Below, piece after piece: positions 28,347 through 37,241 of a stretch of DNA of 64,000 bases. The DNA comes from Devosia sp. (GTDB lineage: Bacteria > Pseudomonadota > Alphaproteobacteria > Rhizobiales > Devosiaceae), in NCBI RefSeq assembly GCF_028290625.1, contig NZ_JAQGJM010000024.1, positions 62,001 to 126,000 on the forward strand, read 5' to 3'. Numbering within the stretch: the first letter of the stretch is position 1; every line of letters starts with the position of its first letter. The notes beneath the pieces are model-generated. The model was given only the letters and a program-made list of their open reading frames with translations, searched no databases and was not told where the DNA came from. The position numbers and the translations under genes were made by a program.

Positions 28347-29021
28347 TCAGCGCCGGTTCAGCCCCAGCACATTGGCGCCGACCCAGCATACCAGCGCCCA
28401 GGCCGCGCCGAGCGACCAGCCCGCAATCACGTCGGTGGGGTAATGCACACCCAGATAGACGCGCGAGACGCCGACAAGCAGCGTGAGAAAAACGCCGGCA
28501 CCGAGGCACAGAATTGCCAGCCGCCGGTCGGCGCATAATGGCGCAAGCAGCGCCGCGAGCGTCAGGTAGACCACGGCCGACACGGTCGCGTGGCCGCTCG
28601 GAAAGCTCGAGGTGAACACCCGCATCGCCTCCAGCATTTCTGGCCGCGGCCGATCGTAGATCTGCTTGAACACCGATGACAGAATGGTGCCGCTGAGCAC
28701 CGCGAAGGTCACATAAGCCGCCGTCCAGGGACGCTTGACCAGCAGCAGGCCGATCAGCACCAGGATGACGATCAGGCCGAGCACCGAGAAACTGCCCAGC
28801 GAGGTCACGTCGCGGCCAGCCTCTTCAAGCCAGGCCGGCCCGATCGGGTTCATGATGTCGCCGTTGTCGCGCAGCACCATGGTGACGGCGCGGTCGAACA
28901 CCACCGTATCGCCCTCGATGACCTCATCGGCAACAAAGCCGAAGGCGCCGAGCAACACGGCCAATGCCAGGGCGGCGAACAGGATGGGGCGGCGCGAAGC
29001 GGGAATAGTGGGTAACTTCAT
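28347..29021 (-). CDS. PAP2-family membrane phosphatase
   Basis: 224 residues from the ATG at 29021. The three phosphatase motifs are intact: KQIYDRPRP (119-127), PSGH (141-144) and SRVYLGVHYPTD (186-197, with catalytic His 193). Hydrophobic helices surround them. These enzymes dephosphorylate undecaprenyl diphosphate, phosphatidate or lipid A on the periplasmic face. It diverges from the unknown gene at 29160, with a 138-base shared control region. Confidence 0.88.
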   Translation of the reverse strand: MKLPTIPASRRPILFAALALAVLLGAFGFVADEVIEGDTVVFDRAVTMVLRDNGDIMNPIGPAWLEEAGRDVTSLGSFSVLGLIVILVLIGLLLVKRPWTAAYVTFAVLSGTILSSVFKQIYDRPRPEMLEAMRVFTSSFPSGHATVSAVVYLTLAALLAPLCADRRLAILCLGAGVFLTLLVGVSRVYLGVHYPTDVIAGWSLGAAWALVCWVGANVLGLNRR

Positions 29022-29159
29022 AGCTCTGCTATGCCATGCCACGCGGGCGGCGTCTCCCACCCGGTTGAATTCTTACACCGATGTATAGCCGCTGACAGGC
29101 TGGCGTGACCCAGCCCTGCCTATGGTGAGTTCCAGCCAATCCACGCTTTGGAGCTCACG

Positions 29160-29759
29160 ATGAGACTTTCGCACCTTGCCCTTGCTGTCTGCCTGTTCGT
29201 CCTGCCGATAGCGGGTGCCGCGACATTCCCCGCCTTGGCCGCGGTCAAGGTAAGCGAGTTGGGCGACCTCTCGGCCATGCACACCATCGTGGCCGACACC
29301 CAGGCCCTGGTGGCGTCCAATGACCTCGCTGGCGCCAAGGCCAGGATCACCGAATTCGAGACGGCATGGGACAATGTCGCCAACGACCTGCGCGCCAAGA
29401 ATGCGCAAAAGTGGGACGCCATCGACGCCGCCTCCGATGTCGCGCTAGAGGCGGTGCGAGCAGACTCACCGGCGGCCACGTCTGACGCAGCGCTGACGGC
29501 GCTCTTGGCCCAGCTCGACAATCCGGGCGCCACCAATGCGGCCGGCGTCGTCACCACCGATACCTCCGGCAAGCCGCTGCCCTGCGAGGACATGCTCGCC
29601 CAGTACCGCGCCGTGCAGCCCAAGGCCGCCAGCCTCGACGATGCCACCAAGGCCAAGGTCGCCGACCTCGAGGCCAAGGGCCTGGAGCGCTGCAATGCCG
29701 ATGACGACAAGCGTGCCGATGACTTCTTCGGCCAGGCCATTCAACTGATAGGTGCATGA
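29160..29759 (+). CDS. Hypothetical periplasmic helical protein
   Basis: 199 residues from the ATG at 29160, with a Sec signal (MRLSHLALAVCLFVLPIAG to ALA, about 28). The mature protein is rich in Ala, Asp and Lys and predicted helical, with segments resembling the TQALVASNDLAGAKARITEFE helix pair seen in small periplasmic proteins near sensor kinases. Its stop overlaps the start of the next gene (ATGA). I do not recognise a function. Confidence 0.7.
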   Translation: MRLSHLALAVCLFVLPIAGAATFPALAAVKVSELGDLSAMHTIVADTQALVASNDLAGAKARITEFETAWDNVANDLRAKNAQKWDAIDAASDVALEAVRADSPAATSDAALTALLAQLDNPGATNAAGVVTTDTSGKPLPCEDMLAQYRAVQPKAASLDDATKAKVADLEAKGLERCNADDDKRADDFFGQAIQLIGA

Positions 29760-30565
29760 TGGAAATCGCCAGCACAACACGTTCCGGGCCGGAAATGGCC
29801 ATCATCGACGGCGTCGAGGCCTATAACCGCGTCCCCCGCGCCACCGTCGATTTCTGGCTGATCAAGCTGATGGCCGTCACCGTCGGCGAAACCGCCGCCG
29901 ACTTCCTCGCCCTCAATATGGGCATCGGCCTGCAGACCACGACCATCATCATGATGGTCGTTCTGGCCATCGCCATCGGCCTGCAGTTCAGCCGCAGGCG
30001 CTATGTACCGTGGACCTACTGGCTGGCCGTGGTGCTGGTCAGCGTCGTCGGCACGCTGATCACCGACAATCTGGTCGATACGTTCGGCATTCCGCTGGAG
30101 ACCACCACGATCGGCTGCACCATCTTGCTCGCGCTGACTTTCGGTGCCTGGTACGCCAGCGAAAAGACGCTTTCGATCCACACCATCGTCACTACGCGCC
30201 GTGAAATCTTCTACTGGCTGGCGATCCTGTTCACCTTTGCCTTGGGGACCGCCGTCGGCGACTACATCGCCGAAACCCTCGGCCTGGGATATCTCGCCAC
30301 TGGCGGGCTGTTCGCCGCCATCATCGCGCTGATCGCCGTCGCCCATTTCGTGTTCAAGGCCGATGCCATCCTGACATTCTGGCTGGCCTACATCCTGACG
30401 CGGCCGCTGGGTGCTTCCTTCGGCGACCTGCTGTCACAGCCGATGGAATATGGCGGGCTGGGCCTGGGCACGATCATCACCAGCGCCATTTTCCTCGCGG
30501 TGATCGCCGGCCTCGTAATCTATATGAGCCTGATGGCGCCGCGACGAGATGCCAGCGCGGCATGA
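29756..30565 (+). CDS. Uncharacterised membrane-anchored protein, COG4705-type
   Basis: 269 residues, mostly hydrophobic, with four copies of a repeat: VTVGETAADFLALNMGIG, TLITDNLVDTFGIP, TAVGDYIAETLGLG and RPLGASFGDLLSQP, each followed by a pair of helices. The conserved acidic and Gly residues probably line a channel or binding site. The family is uncharacterised. It is coupled to a periplasmic protein upstream and is followed 87 bases later by a response regulator, which suggests a signalling or envelope-stress role. Confidence 0.78.
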   Translation: MMEIASTTRSGPEMAIIDGVEAYNRVPRATVDFWLIKLMAVTVGETAADFLALNMGIGLQTTTIIMMVVLAIAIGLQFSRRRYVPWTYWLAVVLVSVVGTLITDNLVDTFGIPLETTTIGCTILLALTFGAWYASEKTLSIHTIVTTRREIFYWLAILFTFALGTAVGDYIAETLGLGYLATGGLFAAIIALIAVAHFVFKADAILTFWLAYILTRPLGASFGDLLSQPMEYGGLGLGTIITSAIFLAVIAGLVIYMSLMAPRRDASAA

Positions 30566-30652
30566 GCCCGAAAGGCCATGTGCAGAGGCGGCGATCCCCC
30601 GATCGCCGCCCATTTCGTTGACGCGGCCGCTATCCTGATCGAGACTTGCCCC

Positions 30653-31324
30653 ATGCGTATACTGTTCGTCGAAGACGATGCCCGCACCGCCGACTATGTG
30701 AACCGGGGCCTGACCGAGGCGGGCCATGTCGCCGATGTGATCCGCGACGGCCGCGATGCCCTGGTGCATGGCATGAACGAGCGCTTCGACGTCATGGTGA
30801 TCGACCGGATGCTGCCGGGCCTCGATGGCCTGTCGCTGGTCAAGGCGTTGCGCGCCTCCGGCAATACGACCCCGGTCCTGTTCCTCACCGCCGTCGGTGG
30901 CGTCGATGACCGCGTCGATGGCCTTGAAGCCGGCGGCGACGATTACCTCGTCAAGCCATTCGCCTTTTCCGAACTGCTGGCCCGGCTGAATGCCCTGGCC
31001 CGCCGCCCACCGGCCCAAACCGAAAAGATCAAGCTGCAGGTGGGCGATCTCGAAATCGACCTGGTGCGCCATAGCTGCCGGCGCGGCTCGGTGGCGATCG
31101 ACTTGCTGCCGCGCGAATTCGCCCTGCTGACCTATCTGATGCAGAACGAAAACCGGGTGCTGACCCGCACCATGCTGCTGGAGCGGGTGTGGGATTTCCA
31201 TTTCGACCCGCAAACGAGCGTGGTGGAGACCCATATCAGCCGCCTCCGCGCCAAGATCGACAAGCCGTTCGACCGGCCCCTGCTCCATACCATCCGCAAT
31301 ACCGGCTACAGCCTGCATGCTTAA
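30653..31324 (+). CDS. OmpR-family response regulator
   Basis: 223 residues from the ATG at 30653. The receiver domain is at 1-115 with phospho-acceptor D51 (VMVIDRMLPG), acidic pocket EDD at 7-9, Thr near 83 and Lys in DYLVKPF. The winged-helix domain at about 125-220 includes LLPREFALLTYLMQ and VVETHISRLRAKID. It overlaps its kinase gene by eight bases. Targets are probably the membrane and PepSY/PAP2 genes upstream. Confidence 0.93.
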   Translation: MRILFVEDDARTADYVNRGLTEAGHVADVIRDGRDALVHGMNERFDVMVIDRMLPGLDGLSLVKALRASGNTTPVLFLTAVGGVDDRVDGLEAGGDDYLVKPFAFSELLARLNALARRPPAQTEKIKLQVGDLEIDLVRHSCRRGSVAIDLLPREFALLTYLMQNENRVLTRTMLLERVWDFHFDPQTSVVETHISRLRAKIDKPFDRPLLHTIRNTGYSLHA

Positions 31325-32666
31325 GGCCCTCTATCGCAGCACGCCGTTCCGGCTGATGGCGCTGCTGAGCGTCGCCTTCCTGGTGTTTCTGGGGCTGGCG
31401 GGCTTTATCGCCTTCGGGCTGATCCGGGCGGAGCTCGACGCCCGCCTGCAACAACAGCTAGAGCAGACCTTTTCGATCATCGCCCAATCGTATGGCGAGA
31501 ACGACCTCACCGATCTGGTCGACTTGGTGCGCAGCAATGCTGCCGCCAATCCGGCACTGGAACGAGTCTTTTTGCTGCGCGGTCCGGCGGACGAGGTGCT
31601 TGGCGGCAATATCACGACCGCGCCGATGGCCACGGGCTGGTCAGTCGCCACCGCCGCCCAATTGGGCCTGACCGCCGATGACGAACTGTACCGCATCTAT
31701 TCCGGCCCGGTCGGTGACAACACGCTGGTCGTCGGCGCCAGCTTTGCCGAGACGGACGCCGTGGGCGAGATCGTGCTCAACAGCCTCGGCATGGCCGGGG
31801 TCTTCTTCGTCATCCTCGCCATCCTGGCCGCCGTGCTGATCGCCACACGCGGCCAGCGCCGGATGGATCGCATTGCCCATACGATGGCCCTGATCGGTCG
31901 CGGCGAGCTGGCGGCTCGCATTCCGGTGCACCGCAACCGCGACGATCTCGACGACCTGTCCACCCAGATCAATCACGCGCTGGAACGGCTGGCCGGTCTC
32001 GTGGAAGGCATGCGCCAGGTCAGCGTCGACATCGCGCACGATCTCAAGACGCCGCTCAACCGCCTCAGCTTCACAGTGCAGAACGCCATCGAAAGCGAGG
32101 AAGCCGGCCAGTCGGTCGCCACTTTGTTGCAACAGGCGCAGGAGGAGACGAGGCAGATCAACATGACCTTCGAGGCCCTGCTGCGCATCGCCCAGATCGA
32201 GTCTGGCGCCAGGCGAGCGCGCTTCAAGGAGGTCGCGGTTGGGCCGATCCTGCAAAACCTGTTCGAAGCCTATGCCGATGTCGTGGAGGAAAACGGCCAG
32301 ACCCTGACCATCGCCGTCGAGCCGTTGCCCGACATCCAGGGCGACAAGGACCTGCTGACCCAATTGTTCGCCAACCTGATCGAAAATGCCATTCGCCATT
32401 GTTCCCCCGATACCACGATCGCCATGTCCGCCAGCACGACCGGCGAGCATGGCTTCGAAATTGGCGTCTGCGACAACGGTTCGGGCATTCCCGATGCCGA
32501 ACGCGACAAGGTCTTCCAGCGGCTCTATCGCCTCGACAAGAGCCGGAGCACCCCGGGCCATGGCCTCGGCCTGAGCCTCGTCAAGGCCATCGCCGAACTG
32601 CACGGCGCCACGATTGTGCTGGCCGACAACAAGCCCGGCCTTTGCGTGCGCGTCAGATTCCCCTGA
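31317..32666 (+). CDS. HAMP-domain sensor histidine kinase
   Basis: 449 residues. TM1 is at about 12-36, a periplasmic sensor at 37-155, TM2 at 156-178, HAMP at 178-230, phospho-acceptor H241 (DIAHDLKTPLNRL), the N box LFANLIENAIRH, G1 DNGSGIP and G2 GHGLGLSLVKAI. It phosphorylates the regulator encoded just upstream. The signal is unknown. Its 3' end overlaps the convergent pdxY gene by 14 bases. Confidence 0.93.
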   Translation: MLKALYRSTPFRLMALLSVAFLVFLGLAGFIAFGLIRAELDARLQQQLEQTFSIIAQSYGENDLTDLVDLVRSNAAANPALERVFLLRGPADEVLGGNITTAPMATGWSVATAAQLGLTADDELYRIYSGPVGDNTLVVGASFAETDAVGEIVLNSLGMAGVFFVILAILAAVLIATRGQRRMDRIAHTMALIGRGELAARIPVHRNRDDLDDLSTQINHALERLAGLVEGMRQVSVDIAHDLKTPLNRLSFTVQNAIESEEAGQSVATLLQQAQEETRQINMTFEALLRIAQIESGARRARFKEVAVGPILQNLFEAYADVVEENGQTLTIAVEPLPDIQGDKDLLTQLFANLIENAIRHCSPDTTIAMSASTTGEHGFEIGVCDNGSGIPDAERDKVFQRLYRLDKSRSTPGHGLGLSLVKAIAELHGATIVLADNKPGLCVRVRFP

Positions 32667-33501
32667 CGCCTCCGGATACCGGGCCACTCGCAAATCGGCG
32701 CGGTGGCGTGAACAGCCGTGCCGATTGCCGCACGAGGTCCAACTCCAGCCCATCCTGCGCCACGGTCGCCTCGATGATGGCGAAGACGCCGGAAACCGCG
32801 TCGGCCAAGGCATCGGGCGTCGCCCTGCCCTTGAGCGTCGCCGCCACGAACAGCGCGGTCAACAGGTCGCCGGTCCCCGATGCCTTGGTCACCAGCGCCG
32901 GCGTCGCCACCCTCCACGCCGCCGCTCGCTCGACCGCGATCGTCTCGATGCTCTGCTCCGCCGGACTACCCGTCACCAGCATAACGCGCTTGCCCAAAGC
33001 TTGCGCTGCCGCAACCAGTGCGCTGGTGTCGGGGCTGGCGCGGCCCACCAGTGCGTCGAACTCGAACCGGTTAGGCGTCAGGATATCGGCGAGCGGCACG
33101 AGCTGGCCGATAATGGCCTCGCGCACCTCTGCCTTGACGTAGAAACCCGGCCCGAAATCGCCCATCACTGGATCGCAGACATAAAGCAGGCCCGCATTGC
33201 GCGCCTTGGCGCGCGTCACGAAGTCGACCACTACCGCAGCGATCTCGGCCGAGCCGATATAACCGGTCATCAAGACGCGCGTGCTTTCCAGCAGTCCGCG
33301 ATCCTCCAGCCCGGCCAGCAGGTCAGCGACCAGCCCCGCATCCATGACGCGGCCCTTGACGCTGGGATAGGCCGGGTGATTGCTGAGCAGCACCGTTGGC
33401 ACCGCCGCCACTTCGAATCCGGCCAATTGCAGCGGAAACACTGCCGCGCTGTTGCCGACATGGCCGTGGATAACCTGGGACTGGATGGAGATGACGCTCA
33501 T
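32653..33501 (-). CDS. pdxY: Pyridoxal kinase
   Basis: 282 residues, the usual PdxY length. Family sequence includes MSVISIQSQVIHGHVGNSAA, LSNHPAYPSVKG, CDPVMGDFGPGFYV, TPNRFEFDALVG and the GTGD anion-hole/catalytic motif (KASGTGDLLTALFVA). It phosphorylates pyridoxal (and poorly other vitamers) to PLP. It diverges across 157 bases from an ABC importer operon ending in a PPAT-like aminotransferase, so co-regulation in B6 salvage is plausible. The convergent overlap with the kinase gene is 14 bases. Confidence 0.92.
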   Translation of the reverse strand: MSVISIQSQVIHGHVGNSAAVFPLQLAGFEVAAVPTVLLSNHPAYPSVKGRVMDAGLVADLLAGLEDRGLLESTRVLMTGYIGSAEIAAVVVDFVTRAKARNAGLLYVCDPVMGDFGPGFYVKAEVREAIIGQLVPLADILTPNRFEFDALVGRASPDTSALVAAAQALGKRVMLVTGSPAEQSIETIAVERAAAWRVATPALVTKASGTGDLLTALFVAATLKGRATPDALADAVSGVFAIIEATVAQDGLELDLVRQSARLFTPPRRFASGPVSGGVRGI

Positions 33502-33557
33502 GTTATGCCGTTCGCGGTCTTTGCTGTGTTGGGAACCTGGGCCGGTTCGGCAGAATT

Positions 33558-33584
33558 TTCTAGCCCACGCCGCGTCGGCTAGAA
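33558..33584. promoter_or_regulatory. Inverted repeat in the pdxY / ABC divergent region
   Basis: TTCTAGCC (33558-33565) and GGCTAGAA (33577-33584) are perfect complements 11 bases apart. A further GGCTAGAG lies at about 33614, and ATGCCA-TCTC-TGGCAT forms a small hairpin at 33584-33599. Position between divergent genes and dyad symmetry suggest an operator. No regulator of B6 genes (MocR/PdxR type) is in the window. Confidence 0.5.
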
Positions 33585-33658
33585 TGCCATCTCTGGCATA
33601 ACCCCACTGAAGGGCTAGAGTAAGAGTTAATTACGCAACCATGACAAGGGCATAGCAG

Positions 33659-35269
33659 ATGACAAAGTTTCTCGTTTCCCGCCGTACCCTGTTGAGCGCC
33701 AGCGCCGCGCTGCTGGCATCCACCGCGTTGCCCCGTCTGGCTTTCGGGCAAGATGCCGTCAAGGGCGGCCGCCTCATCGTTGCCGCCGATTCCGAACCGC
33801 GCAATCTCAATCCGGCCATCGTCGCCTCCAATGGCGTGTTCTTCATTTCCAGCAAGGTCATCGAGCCCCTGGCCGAAGCCTCCTTCGACGGCGAAAACGG
33901 CCTCGCGCCGCGCCTCGCCACTGCTTGGGAGGGCTCGGCCGATGGCCTCTCCGCCACCTTCACCCTGCGCGAGGGCGTCACCTGGCACGACGGCAAGCCG
34001 TTCACCTCCGACGACGTCGCCTTCTCCGCGCTCCAGGTGTGGAAGCCGCTGCAAAATCTGGGCCGGCTGGTCTTCGCCAACCTCGAATCCGTCGACACGC
34101 CCGATCCGCTGACGGCGATCTTCCGCTTCTCCAAGCCGACCCCGTTCCAGCTCATCCGCAACGCCCTCCCCGCCACCACCAGCGTCCTGCCCAAGCACCT
34201 CTATGACGGCACCGATATTGCCGCGAACCCCGCCAATGCCCAACTGGTCGGCACCGGCCCGTTCAAGTTCACCGAATACAAGCCGGGCGAATATTACCTG
34301 CTCAGCCGCAACGAAACCTATTGGGGCGAGGGCGAACCGAACCTGGATGAAATCCTCTATCGCGTGCTTCCCGACCGGGCCGCTGCGGCGAGCGCATTGG
34401 AAGCTGAAGAAATCCAGCTCGCTGCATTCTCGGCCGTGCCACTGGCCGACCTCGACCGCATCAGCAAGGTCGACGGCATCGAGGTCATCTCGAAGGGCTA
34501 TGAGGGGCTGACCTATCAGCTCGTCGTCGAAATCAACCATCGCACCGAGCAATTGGCCAACCTCAAGGTGCGCCAGGCCATCGCCCATGCCATCGACAAG
34601 AAGTTCGTCGTGGACACCATCTTCCTGGGCTATGCCAAGCCCGCGACTGGCATCGTGCCGCAGAACGCGCCGGAATTCTACGACGCCAGCGTTCCGCAAT
34701 ATGACTTTGATGTCGACAAGGCCAACGCCCTGCTCGATGAGGCCGGTTACGCCCGCAGCGCCGACGGCACCCGGTTCACCCTCCGCCTGCTGCCGGCCCC
34801 ATATTTCAACGAAACCACCCAGTTCGGCGCCTATCTGCGCCAAGCGCTGGCCGTCGTCGGCATTGACGCACAAATCGCCAACAACGACAGCGCCGCCCAC
34901 CAGCAGGCCGTTTACACCGATCATGCCTTCGATATCGCGGTCGCTCCGCCGGTGTTCCGTGGCGATCCGGCGATCTCCACCGCCATCCTGGTCCGCACCG
35001 CGACCGCCGAAGGGGTGCCGTTCTCCAATCAGGGTGGCTACAGCAATCCGGCGATCGACAAGATCATCGACGACGCCTTGGTAACGGTCGACGAAAAGGC
35101 CCGCACGGAGCTTTATAACCAGTTCCAGCAGGCGGTTGCTGAGGATCTGCCCTTGATCAACGTCGCCGAATGGGGCTTCATCACCGTGGCGCGCACCAGC
35201 GTGCACAACGTTTCGAACAATCCGCGCTGGGCGGTTTCGAACTGGGCCGATACCTGGATCGATGGGTAA
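33659..35269 (+). CDS. Family-5 extracellular solute-binding protein with Tat-like signal
   Basis: 536 residues. The signal has SRRTLLSAS near residues 8-15 (twin-arginine type) and cleavage near FGQ (33). SBP_bac_5 features are DSEPRNLNPAI, GVTWHDGKPFTSDDVAF, GTGPFKFTEYKPGEY and ANLKVRQAIAHAIDKKFV. It is the first gene of a complete importer (to 38796). The class V aminotransferase and divergent pdxY suggest an amine or vitamin B6-like ligand rather than a peptide, but the ligand cannot be read from sequence. Confidence 0.92.
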   Translation: MTKFLVSRRTLLSASAALLASTALPRLAFGQDAVKGGRLIVAADSEPRNLNPAIVASNGVFFISSKVIEPLAEASFDGENGLAPRLATAWEGSADGLSATFTLREGVTWHDGKPFTSDDVAFSALQVWKPLQNLGRLVFANLESVDTPDPLTAIFRFSKPTPFQLIRNALPATTSVLPKHLYDGTDIAANPANAQLVGTGPFKFTEYKPGEYYLLSRNETYWGEGEPNLDEILYRVLPDRAAAASALEAEEIQLAAFSAVPLADLDRISKVDGIEVISKGYEGLTYQLVVEINHRTEQLANLKVRQAIAHAIDKKFVVDTIFLGYAKPATGIVPQNAPEFYDASVPQYDFDVDKANALLDEAGYARSADGTRFTLRLLPAPYFNETTQFGAYLRQALAVVGIDAQIANNDSAAHQQAVYTDHAFDIAVAPPVFRGDPAISTAILVRTATAEGVPFSNQGGYSNPAIDKIIDDALVTVDEKARTELYNQFQQAVAEDLPLINVAEWGFITVARTSVHNVSNNPRWAVSNWADTWIDG

Positions 35270-35270
35270 T

Positions 35271-35386
35271 TACCCCCACCTAACCTCCCCCTGATAGGGG
35301 GAGGAACCCCTCCGTTAGCGTCGCACAATCTGGCCAAACCCGCCGGTCCGTCCCTCCCCCTATCAGGGGGAGGCTAGGTGGGGGTA
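35271..35386. repeat. Short GC-rich inverted-repeat element (MITE-like)
   Basis: The ends 35271-35306 and 35351-35386 are near-perfect 36-base inverted repeats starting TACCCCCACCTA. Each arm itself contains CCTCCCCCT-GAT-AGGGGGAGG, so the element can fold as two hairpins or one long one. The middle (35307-35350) is unique. It has no coding capacity and sits between the SBP stop and the permease start. It looks like a dispersed palindromic repeat; other copies would need a genome search. It also serves as the intercistronic stem-loop here. Confidence 0.75.
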
Positions 35387-35424
35387 TCCTTCTCGTAAGA
35401 CTCAGCCCAAGCCGGAATAACCCT

Positions 35425-36414
35425 TTGCAGCGTGCCGGAGAACTCGTCATCCGCCGCCTGATCGGCAGCATTCCAGTGCTGCTGATCGTGCTCGTCGGCA
35501 CGTTCTTCCTGCTCGAACTGGCCTCCGGCGACGCCGTCGATGCCTATCTGGTGTCCAGCGGCGGGGGCGACGCGGCACTAGTGGAAACCCTGCGCGCCGA
35601 TTGGGGGCTAGATCAGTCTCCCATCACCCGCCTCGGCCTTTATCTGTGGAATATCATACACTTGGACTTCGGCCATTCGGTCCTGCTCAACCGGCCAATC
35701 CTCGATGTGGTGCTTGAACGACTGCCGAACACCTTGCTGCTGATGGGCAGCGCCATCGCGCTGTCCTTCGGCATCGGTTCCTTGCTCGGCATCGTCGCTG
35801 GTTCCCGCCCCGGAAGCGCCCGCGATCGACTCCTGTCCATCGGCTCGCTGGCCCTTTATGCCGTGCCCAGTTTCTGGCTCGGCCTCGTGCTGGTTGTGGT
35901 GTTTTCCGTGCAATTGCGCTGGCTGCCCCTGTCCGGCATCGAAACGCTGGCTTCCGGCAAAGCCGGGCTCCACCGCGCCTGGGACATTTTCCGCCACCTC
36001 GTCCTGCCGGTTGGCGCACTGGCGCTGATCTACCTCGCGCTCTATCTGCGCCTGATGCGCGCCGGAATGGTAGAGGTCTGGCGGCAGGATTTCGTACTCG
36101 CCGCCCGCGCCAAGGGCTTGTCGCGCCGCCGCATCGTCTGGCGTCATGTTGCCCGCAACGCCCTGTTGCCGCTGATCACCATGCTGGGCCTGCAATCGGC
36201 CACCATGCTGGGTGGCAGTGTCGTGATCGAAAGCGTCTTTTCCATCCCCGGCCTCGGCCGTTTGGCGCAGGAAGCGGTCAGTGGTCGCGACACGCCGCTG
36301 CTCATGGGTATCATCGTTATCAGCGCCGTACTGGTCATCGTCACCAACCTGATCGTCGACGTGGTCTACGCCCTGCTCGATCCGCGCGTCGGCGCCAGCG
36401 AGGCCAGCGCATGA
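35425..36414 (+). CDS. Peptide-type ABC transporter permease (DppB-like), TTG start
   Basis: 329 residues from a TTG at 35425 (LQRAGELVIRRLIGSIPVLL), the only reasonable start ahead of the first helix. The DppB layout is intact, with FLLELASGDAVDAYL, DFGHSVLLNRP, the EAA loop QDFVLAARAKGLSRRRIVWRHVARN and a DPRVGASE end. The ATGA overlap with the next permease gene is 36411-36414. The weak start and preceding repeat element suggest reduced translation relative to the binding protein. Confidence 0.9.
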   Translation: MQRAGELVIRRLIGSIPVLLIVLVGTFFLLELASGDAVDAYLVSSGGGDAALVETLRADWGLDQSPITRLGLYLWNIIHLDFGHSVLLNRPILDVVLERLPNTLLLMGSAIALSFGIGSLLGIVAGSRPGSARDRLLSIGSLALYAVPSFWLGLVLVVVFSVQLRWLPLSGIETLASGKAGLHRAWDIFRHLVLPVGALALIYLALYLRLMRAGMVEVWRQDFVLAARAKGLSRRRIVWRHVARNALLPLITMLGLQSATMLGGSVVIESVFSIPGLGRLAQEAVSGRDTPLLMGIIVISAVLVIVTNLIVDVVYALLDPRVGASEASA

Positions 36415-37241
36415 GCTTGATCGCGCGCTTCAGCCGCTCGCCCGAAGGACTGTTCGGCGCCGCCGTGCTGGCCGTTTTGATAGCGGTTGCTCTGGCCGCG
36501 CCATTGTTGTTTCCCCGCGATCCGCTCTCCATTGTCGGCCCCGCCCTGACCGCCCCCTTCACCGACTGGGCCCTGCCCCTCGGTACCGACCGGCTGGGCC
36601 GCAACGTTCTGGCCGAACTGGCGCACGGCTCTCGCGCATCCCTGCTGGTCGGCTTCGCCGCCACCCTGGCCGCAATTCTCATCGGAGCCAGCGTTGGCAC
36701 CATTGCGGGGTTTGCTGGTGGCCTGGTCGATGAAGTGCTGATGCGGGTGGTCGACGCCTTCCAGACCGTCCCCGGCTTCCTGCTGGCGCTGGCCTTTGTC
36801 AGCGTCATCGGCGCCTCTTTGCCGGTCGTCGTACTCGCCATCGCATTGGGTGCATGGACCGGACCGGCCCGCCTCGCCCGTGCCGAAGTCCTCTCCCTCC
36901 GCGAGCGCGACTATGTCGCCGCCGCCCGCGTCATCGGCATGCACCCGGCCGAAATCGCCTTCCGCGAAATCCTGCCCAATGCCCTCGCGCCGGTGCTGGC
37001 GCTCAGCGCGGTCATCGTCGCCGGCGCCATCCTGACCGAGGCGGCTTTGTCCTTTCTCGGCCTGGGCGATCCCAACATCGTCACCTGGGGCTCGATGATC
37101 GCCGAGGGCCGCGCCGTGCTGCGCTCGTCGCCGTTCCTCTCCATCATTCCCGGCCTTGCGTTGGTCGTCACCGTGCTCGGGGTCTACCTGTTCGGCGAAG
37201 GCCTGTCCGAAGCCCTCAGCCGCCGACAGGTGCGGCTGTGA
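36411..37241 (+). CDS. Peptide-type ABC transporter permease (DppC-like)
   Basis: 276 residues with the DppC signature LGTDRLGRNVLAELAHGSRASL after the first helix, then the EAA loop RDYVAAARVIGMHPAEIAFREILPN, and FLGLGDPNIVTWGSMI near the C-terminus. It overlaps the upstream permease by four bases and the ATPase gene by four (GTGA). It forms the inner-membrane channel of the importer encoded from 33659. Confidence 0.93.
   Translation: MSLIARFSRSPEGLFGAAVLAVLIAVALAAPLLFPRDPLSIVGPALTAPFTDWALPLGTDRLGRNVLAELAHGSRASLLVGFAATLAAILIGASVGTIAGFAGGLVDEVLMRVVDAFQTVPGFLLALAFVSVIGASLPVVVLAIALGAWTGPARLARAEVLSLRERDYVAAARVIGMHPAEIAFREILPNALAPVLALSAVIVAGAILTEAALSFLGLGDPNIVTWGSMIAEGRAVLRSSPFLSIIPGLALVVTVLGVYLFGEGLSEALSRRQVRL

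Noticed and set aside
33560-35206. 548-codon antisense frame over the binding-protein gene
   Set aside because: It is the complement of a clear family-5 protein and contains no recognisable motif.
35271-35386. CRISPR or insertion sequence
   Set aside because: Only two inverted arms, no spacers and no transposase; it is a small palindromic repeat.
36854-37237. 128-residue N-terminal extension of the ABC ATPase
   Set aside because: It is an Arg/Pro-rich reading of the permease gene; GTG 37238 gives the family N-terminus.
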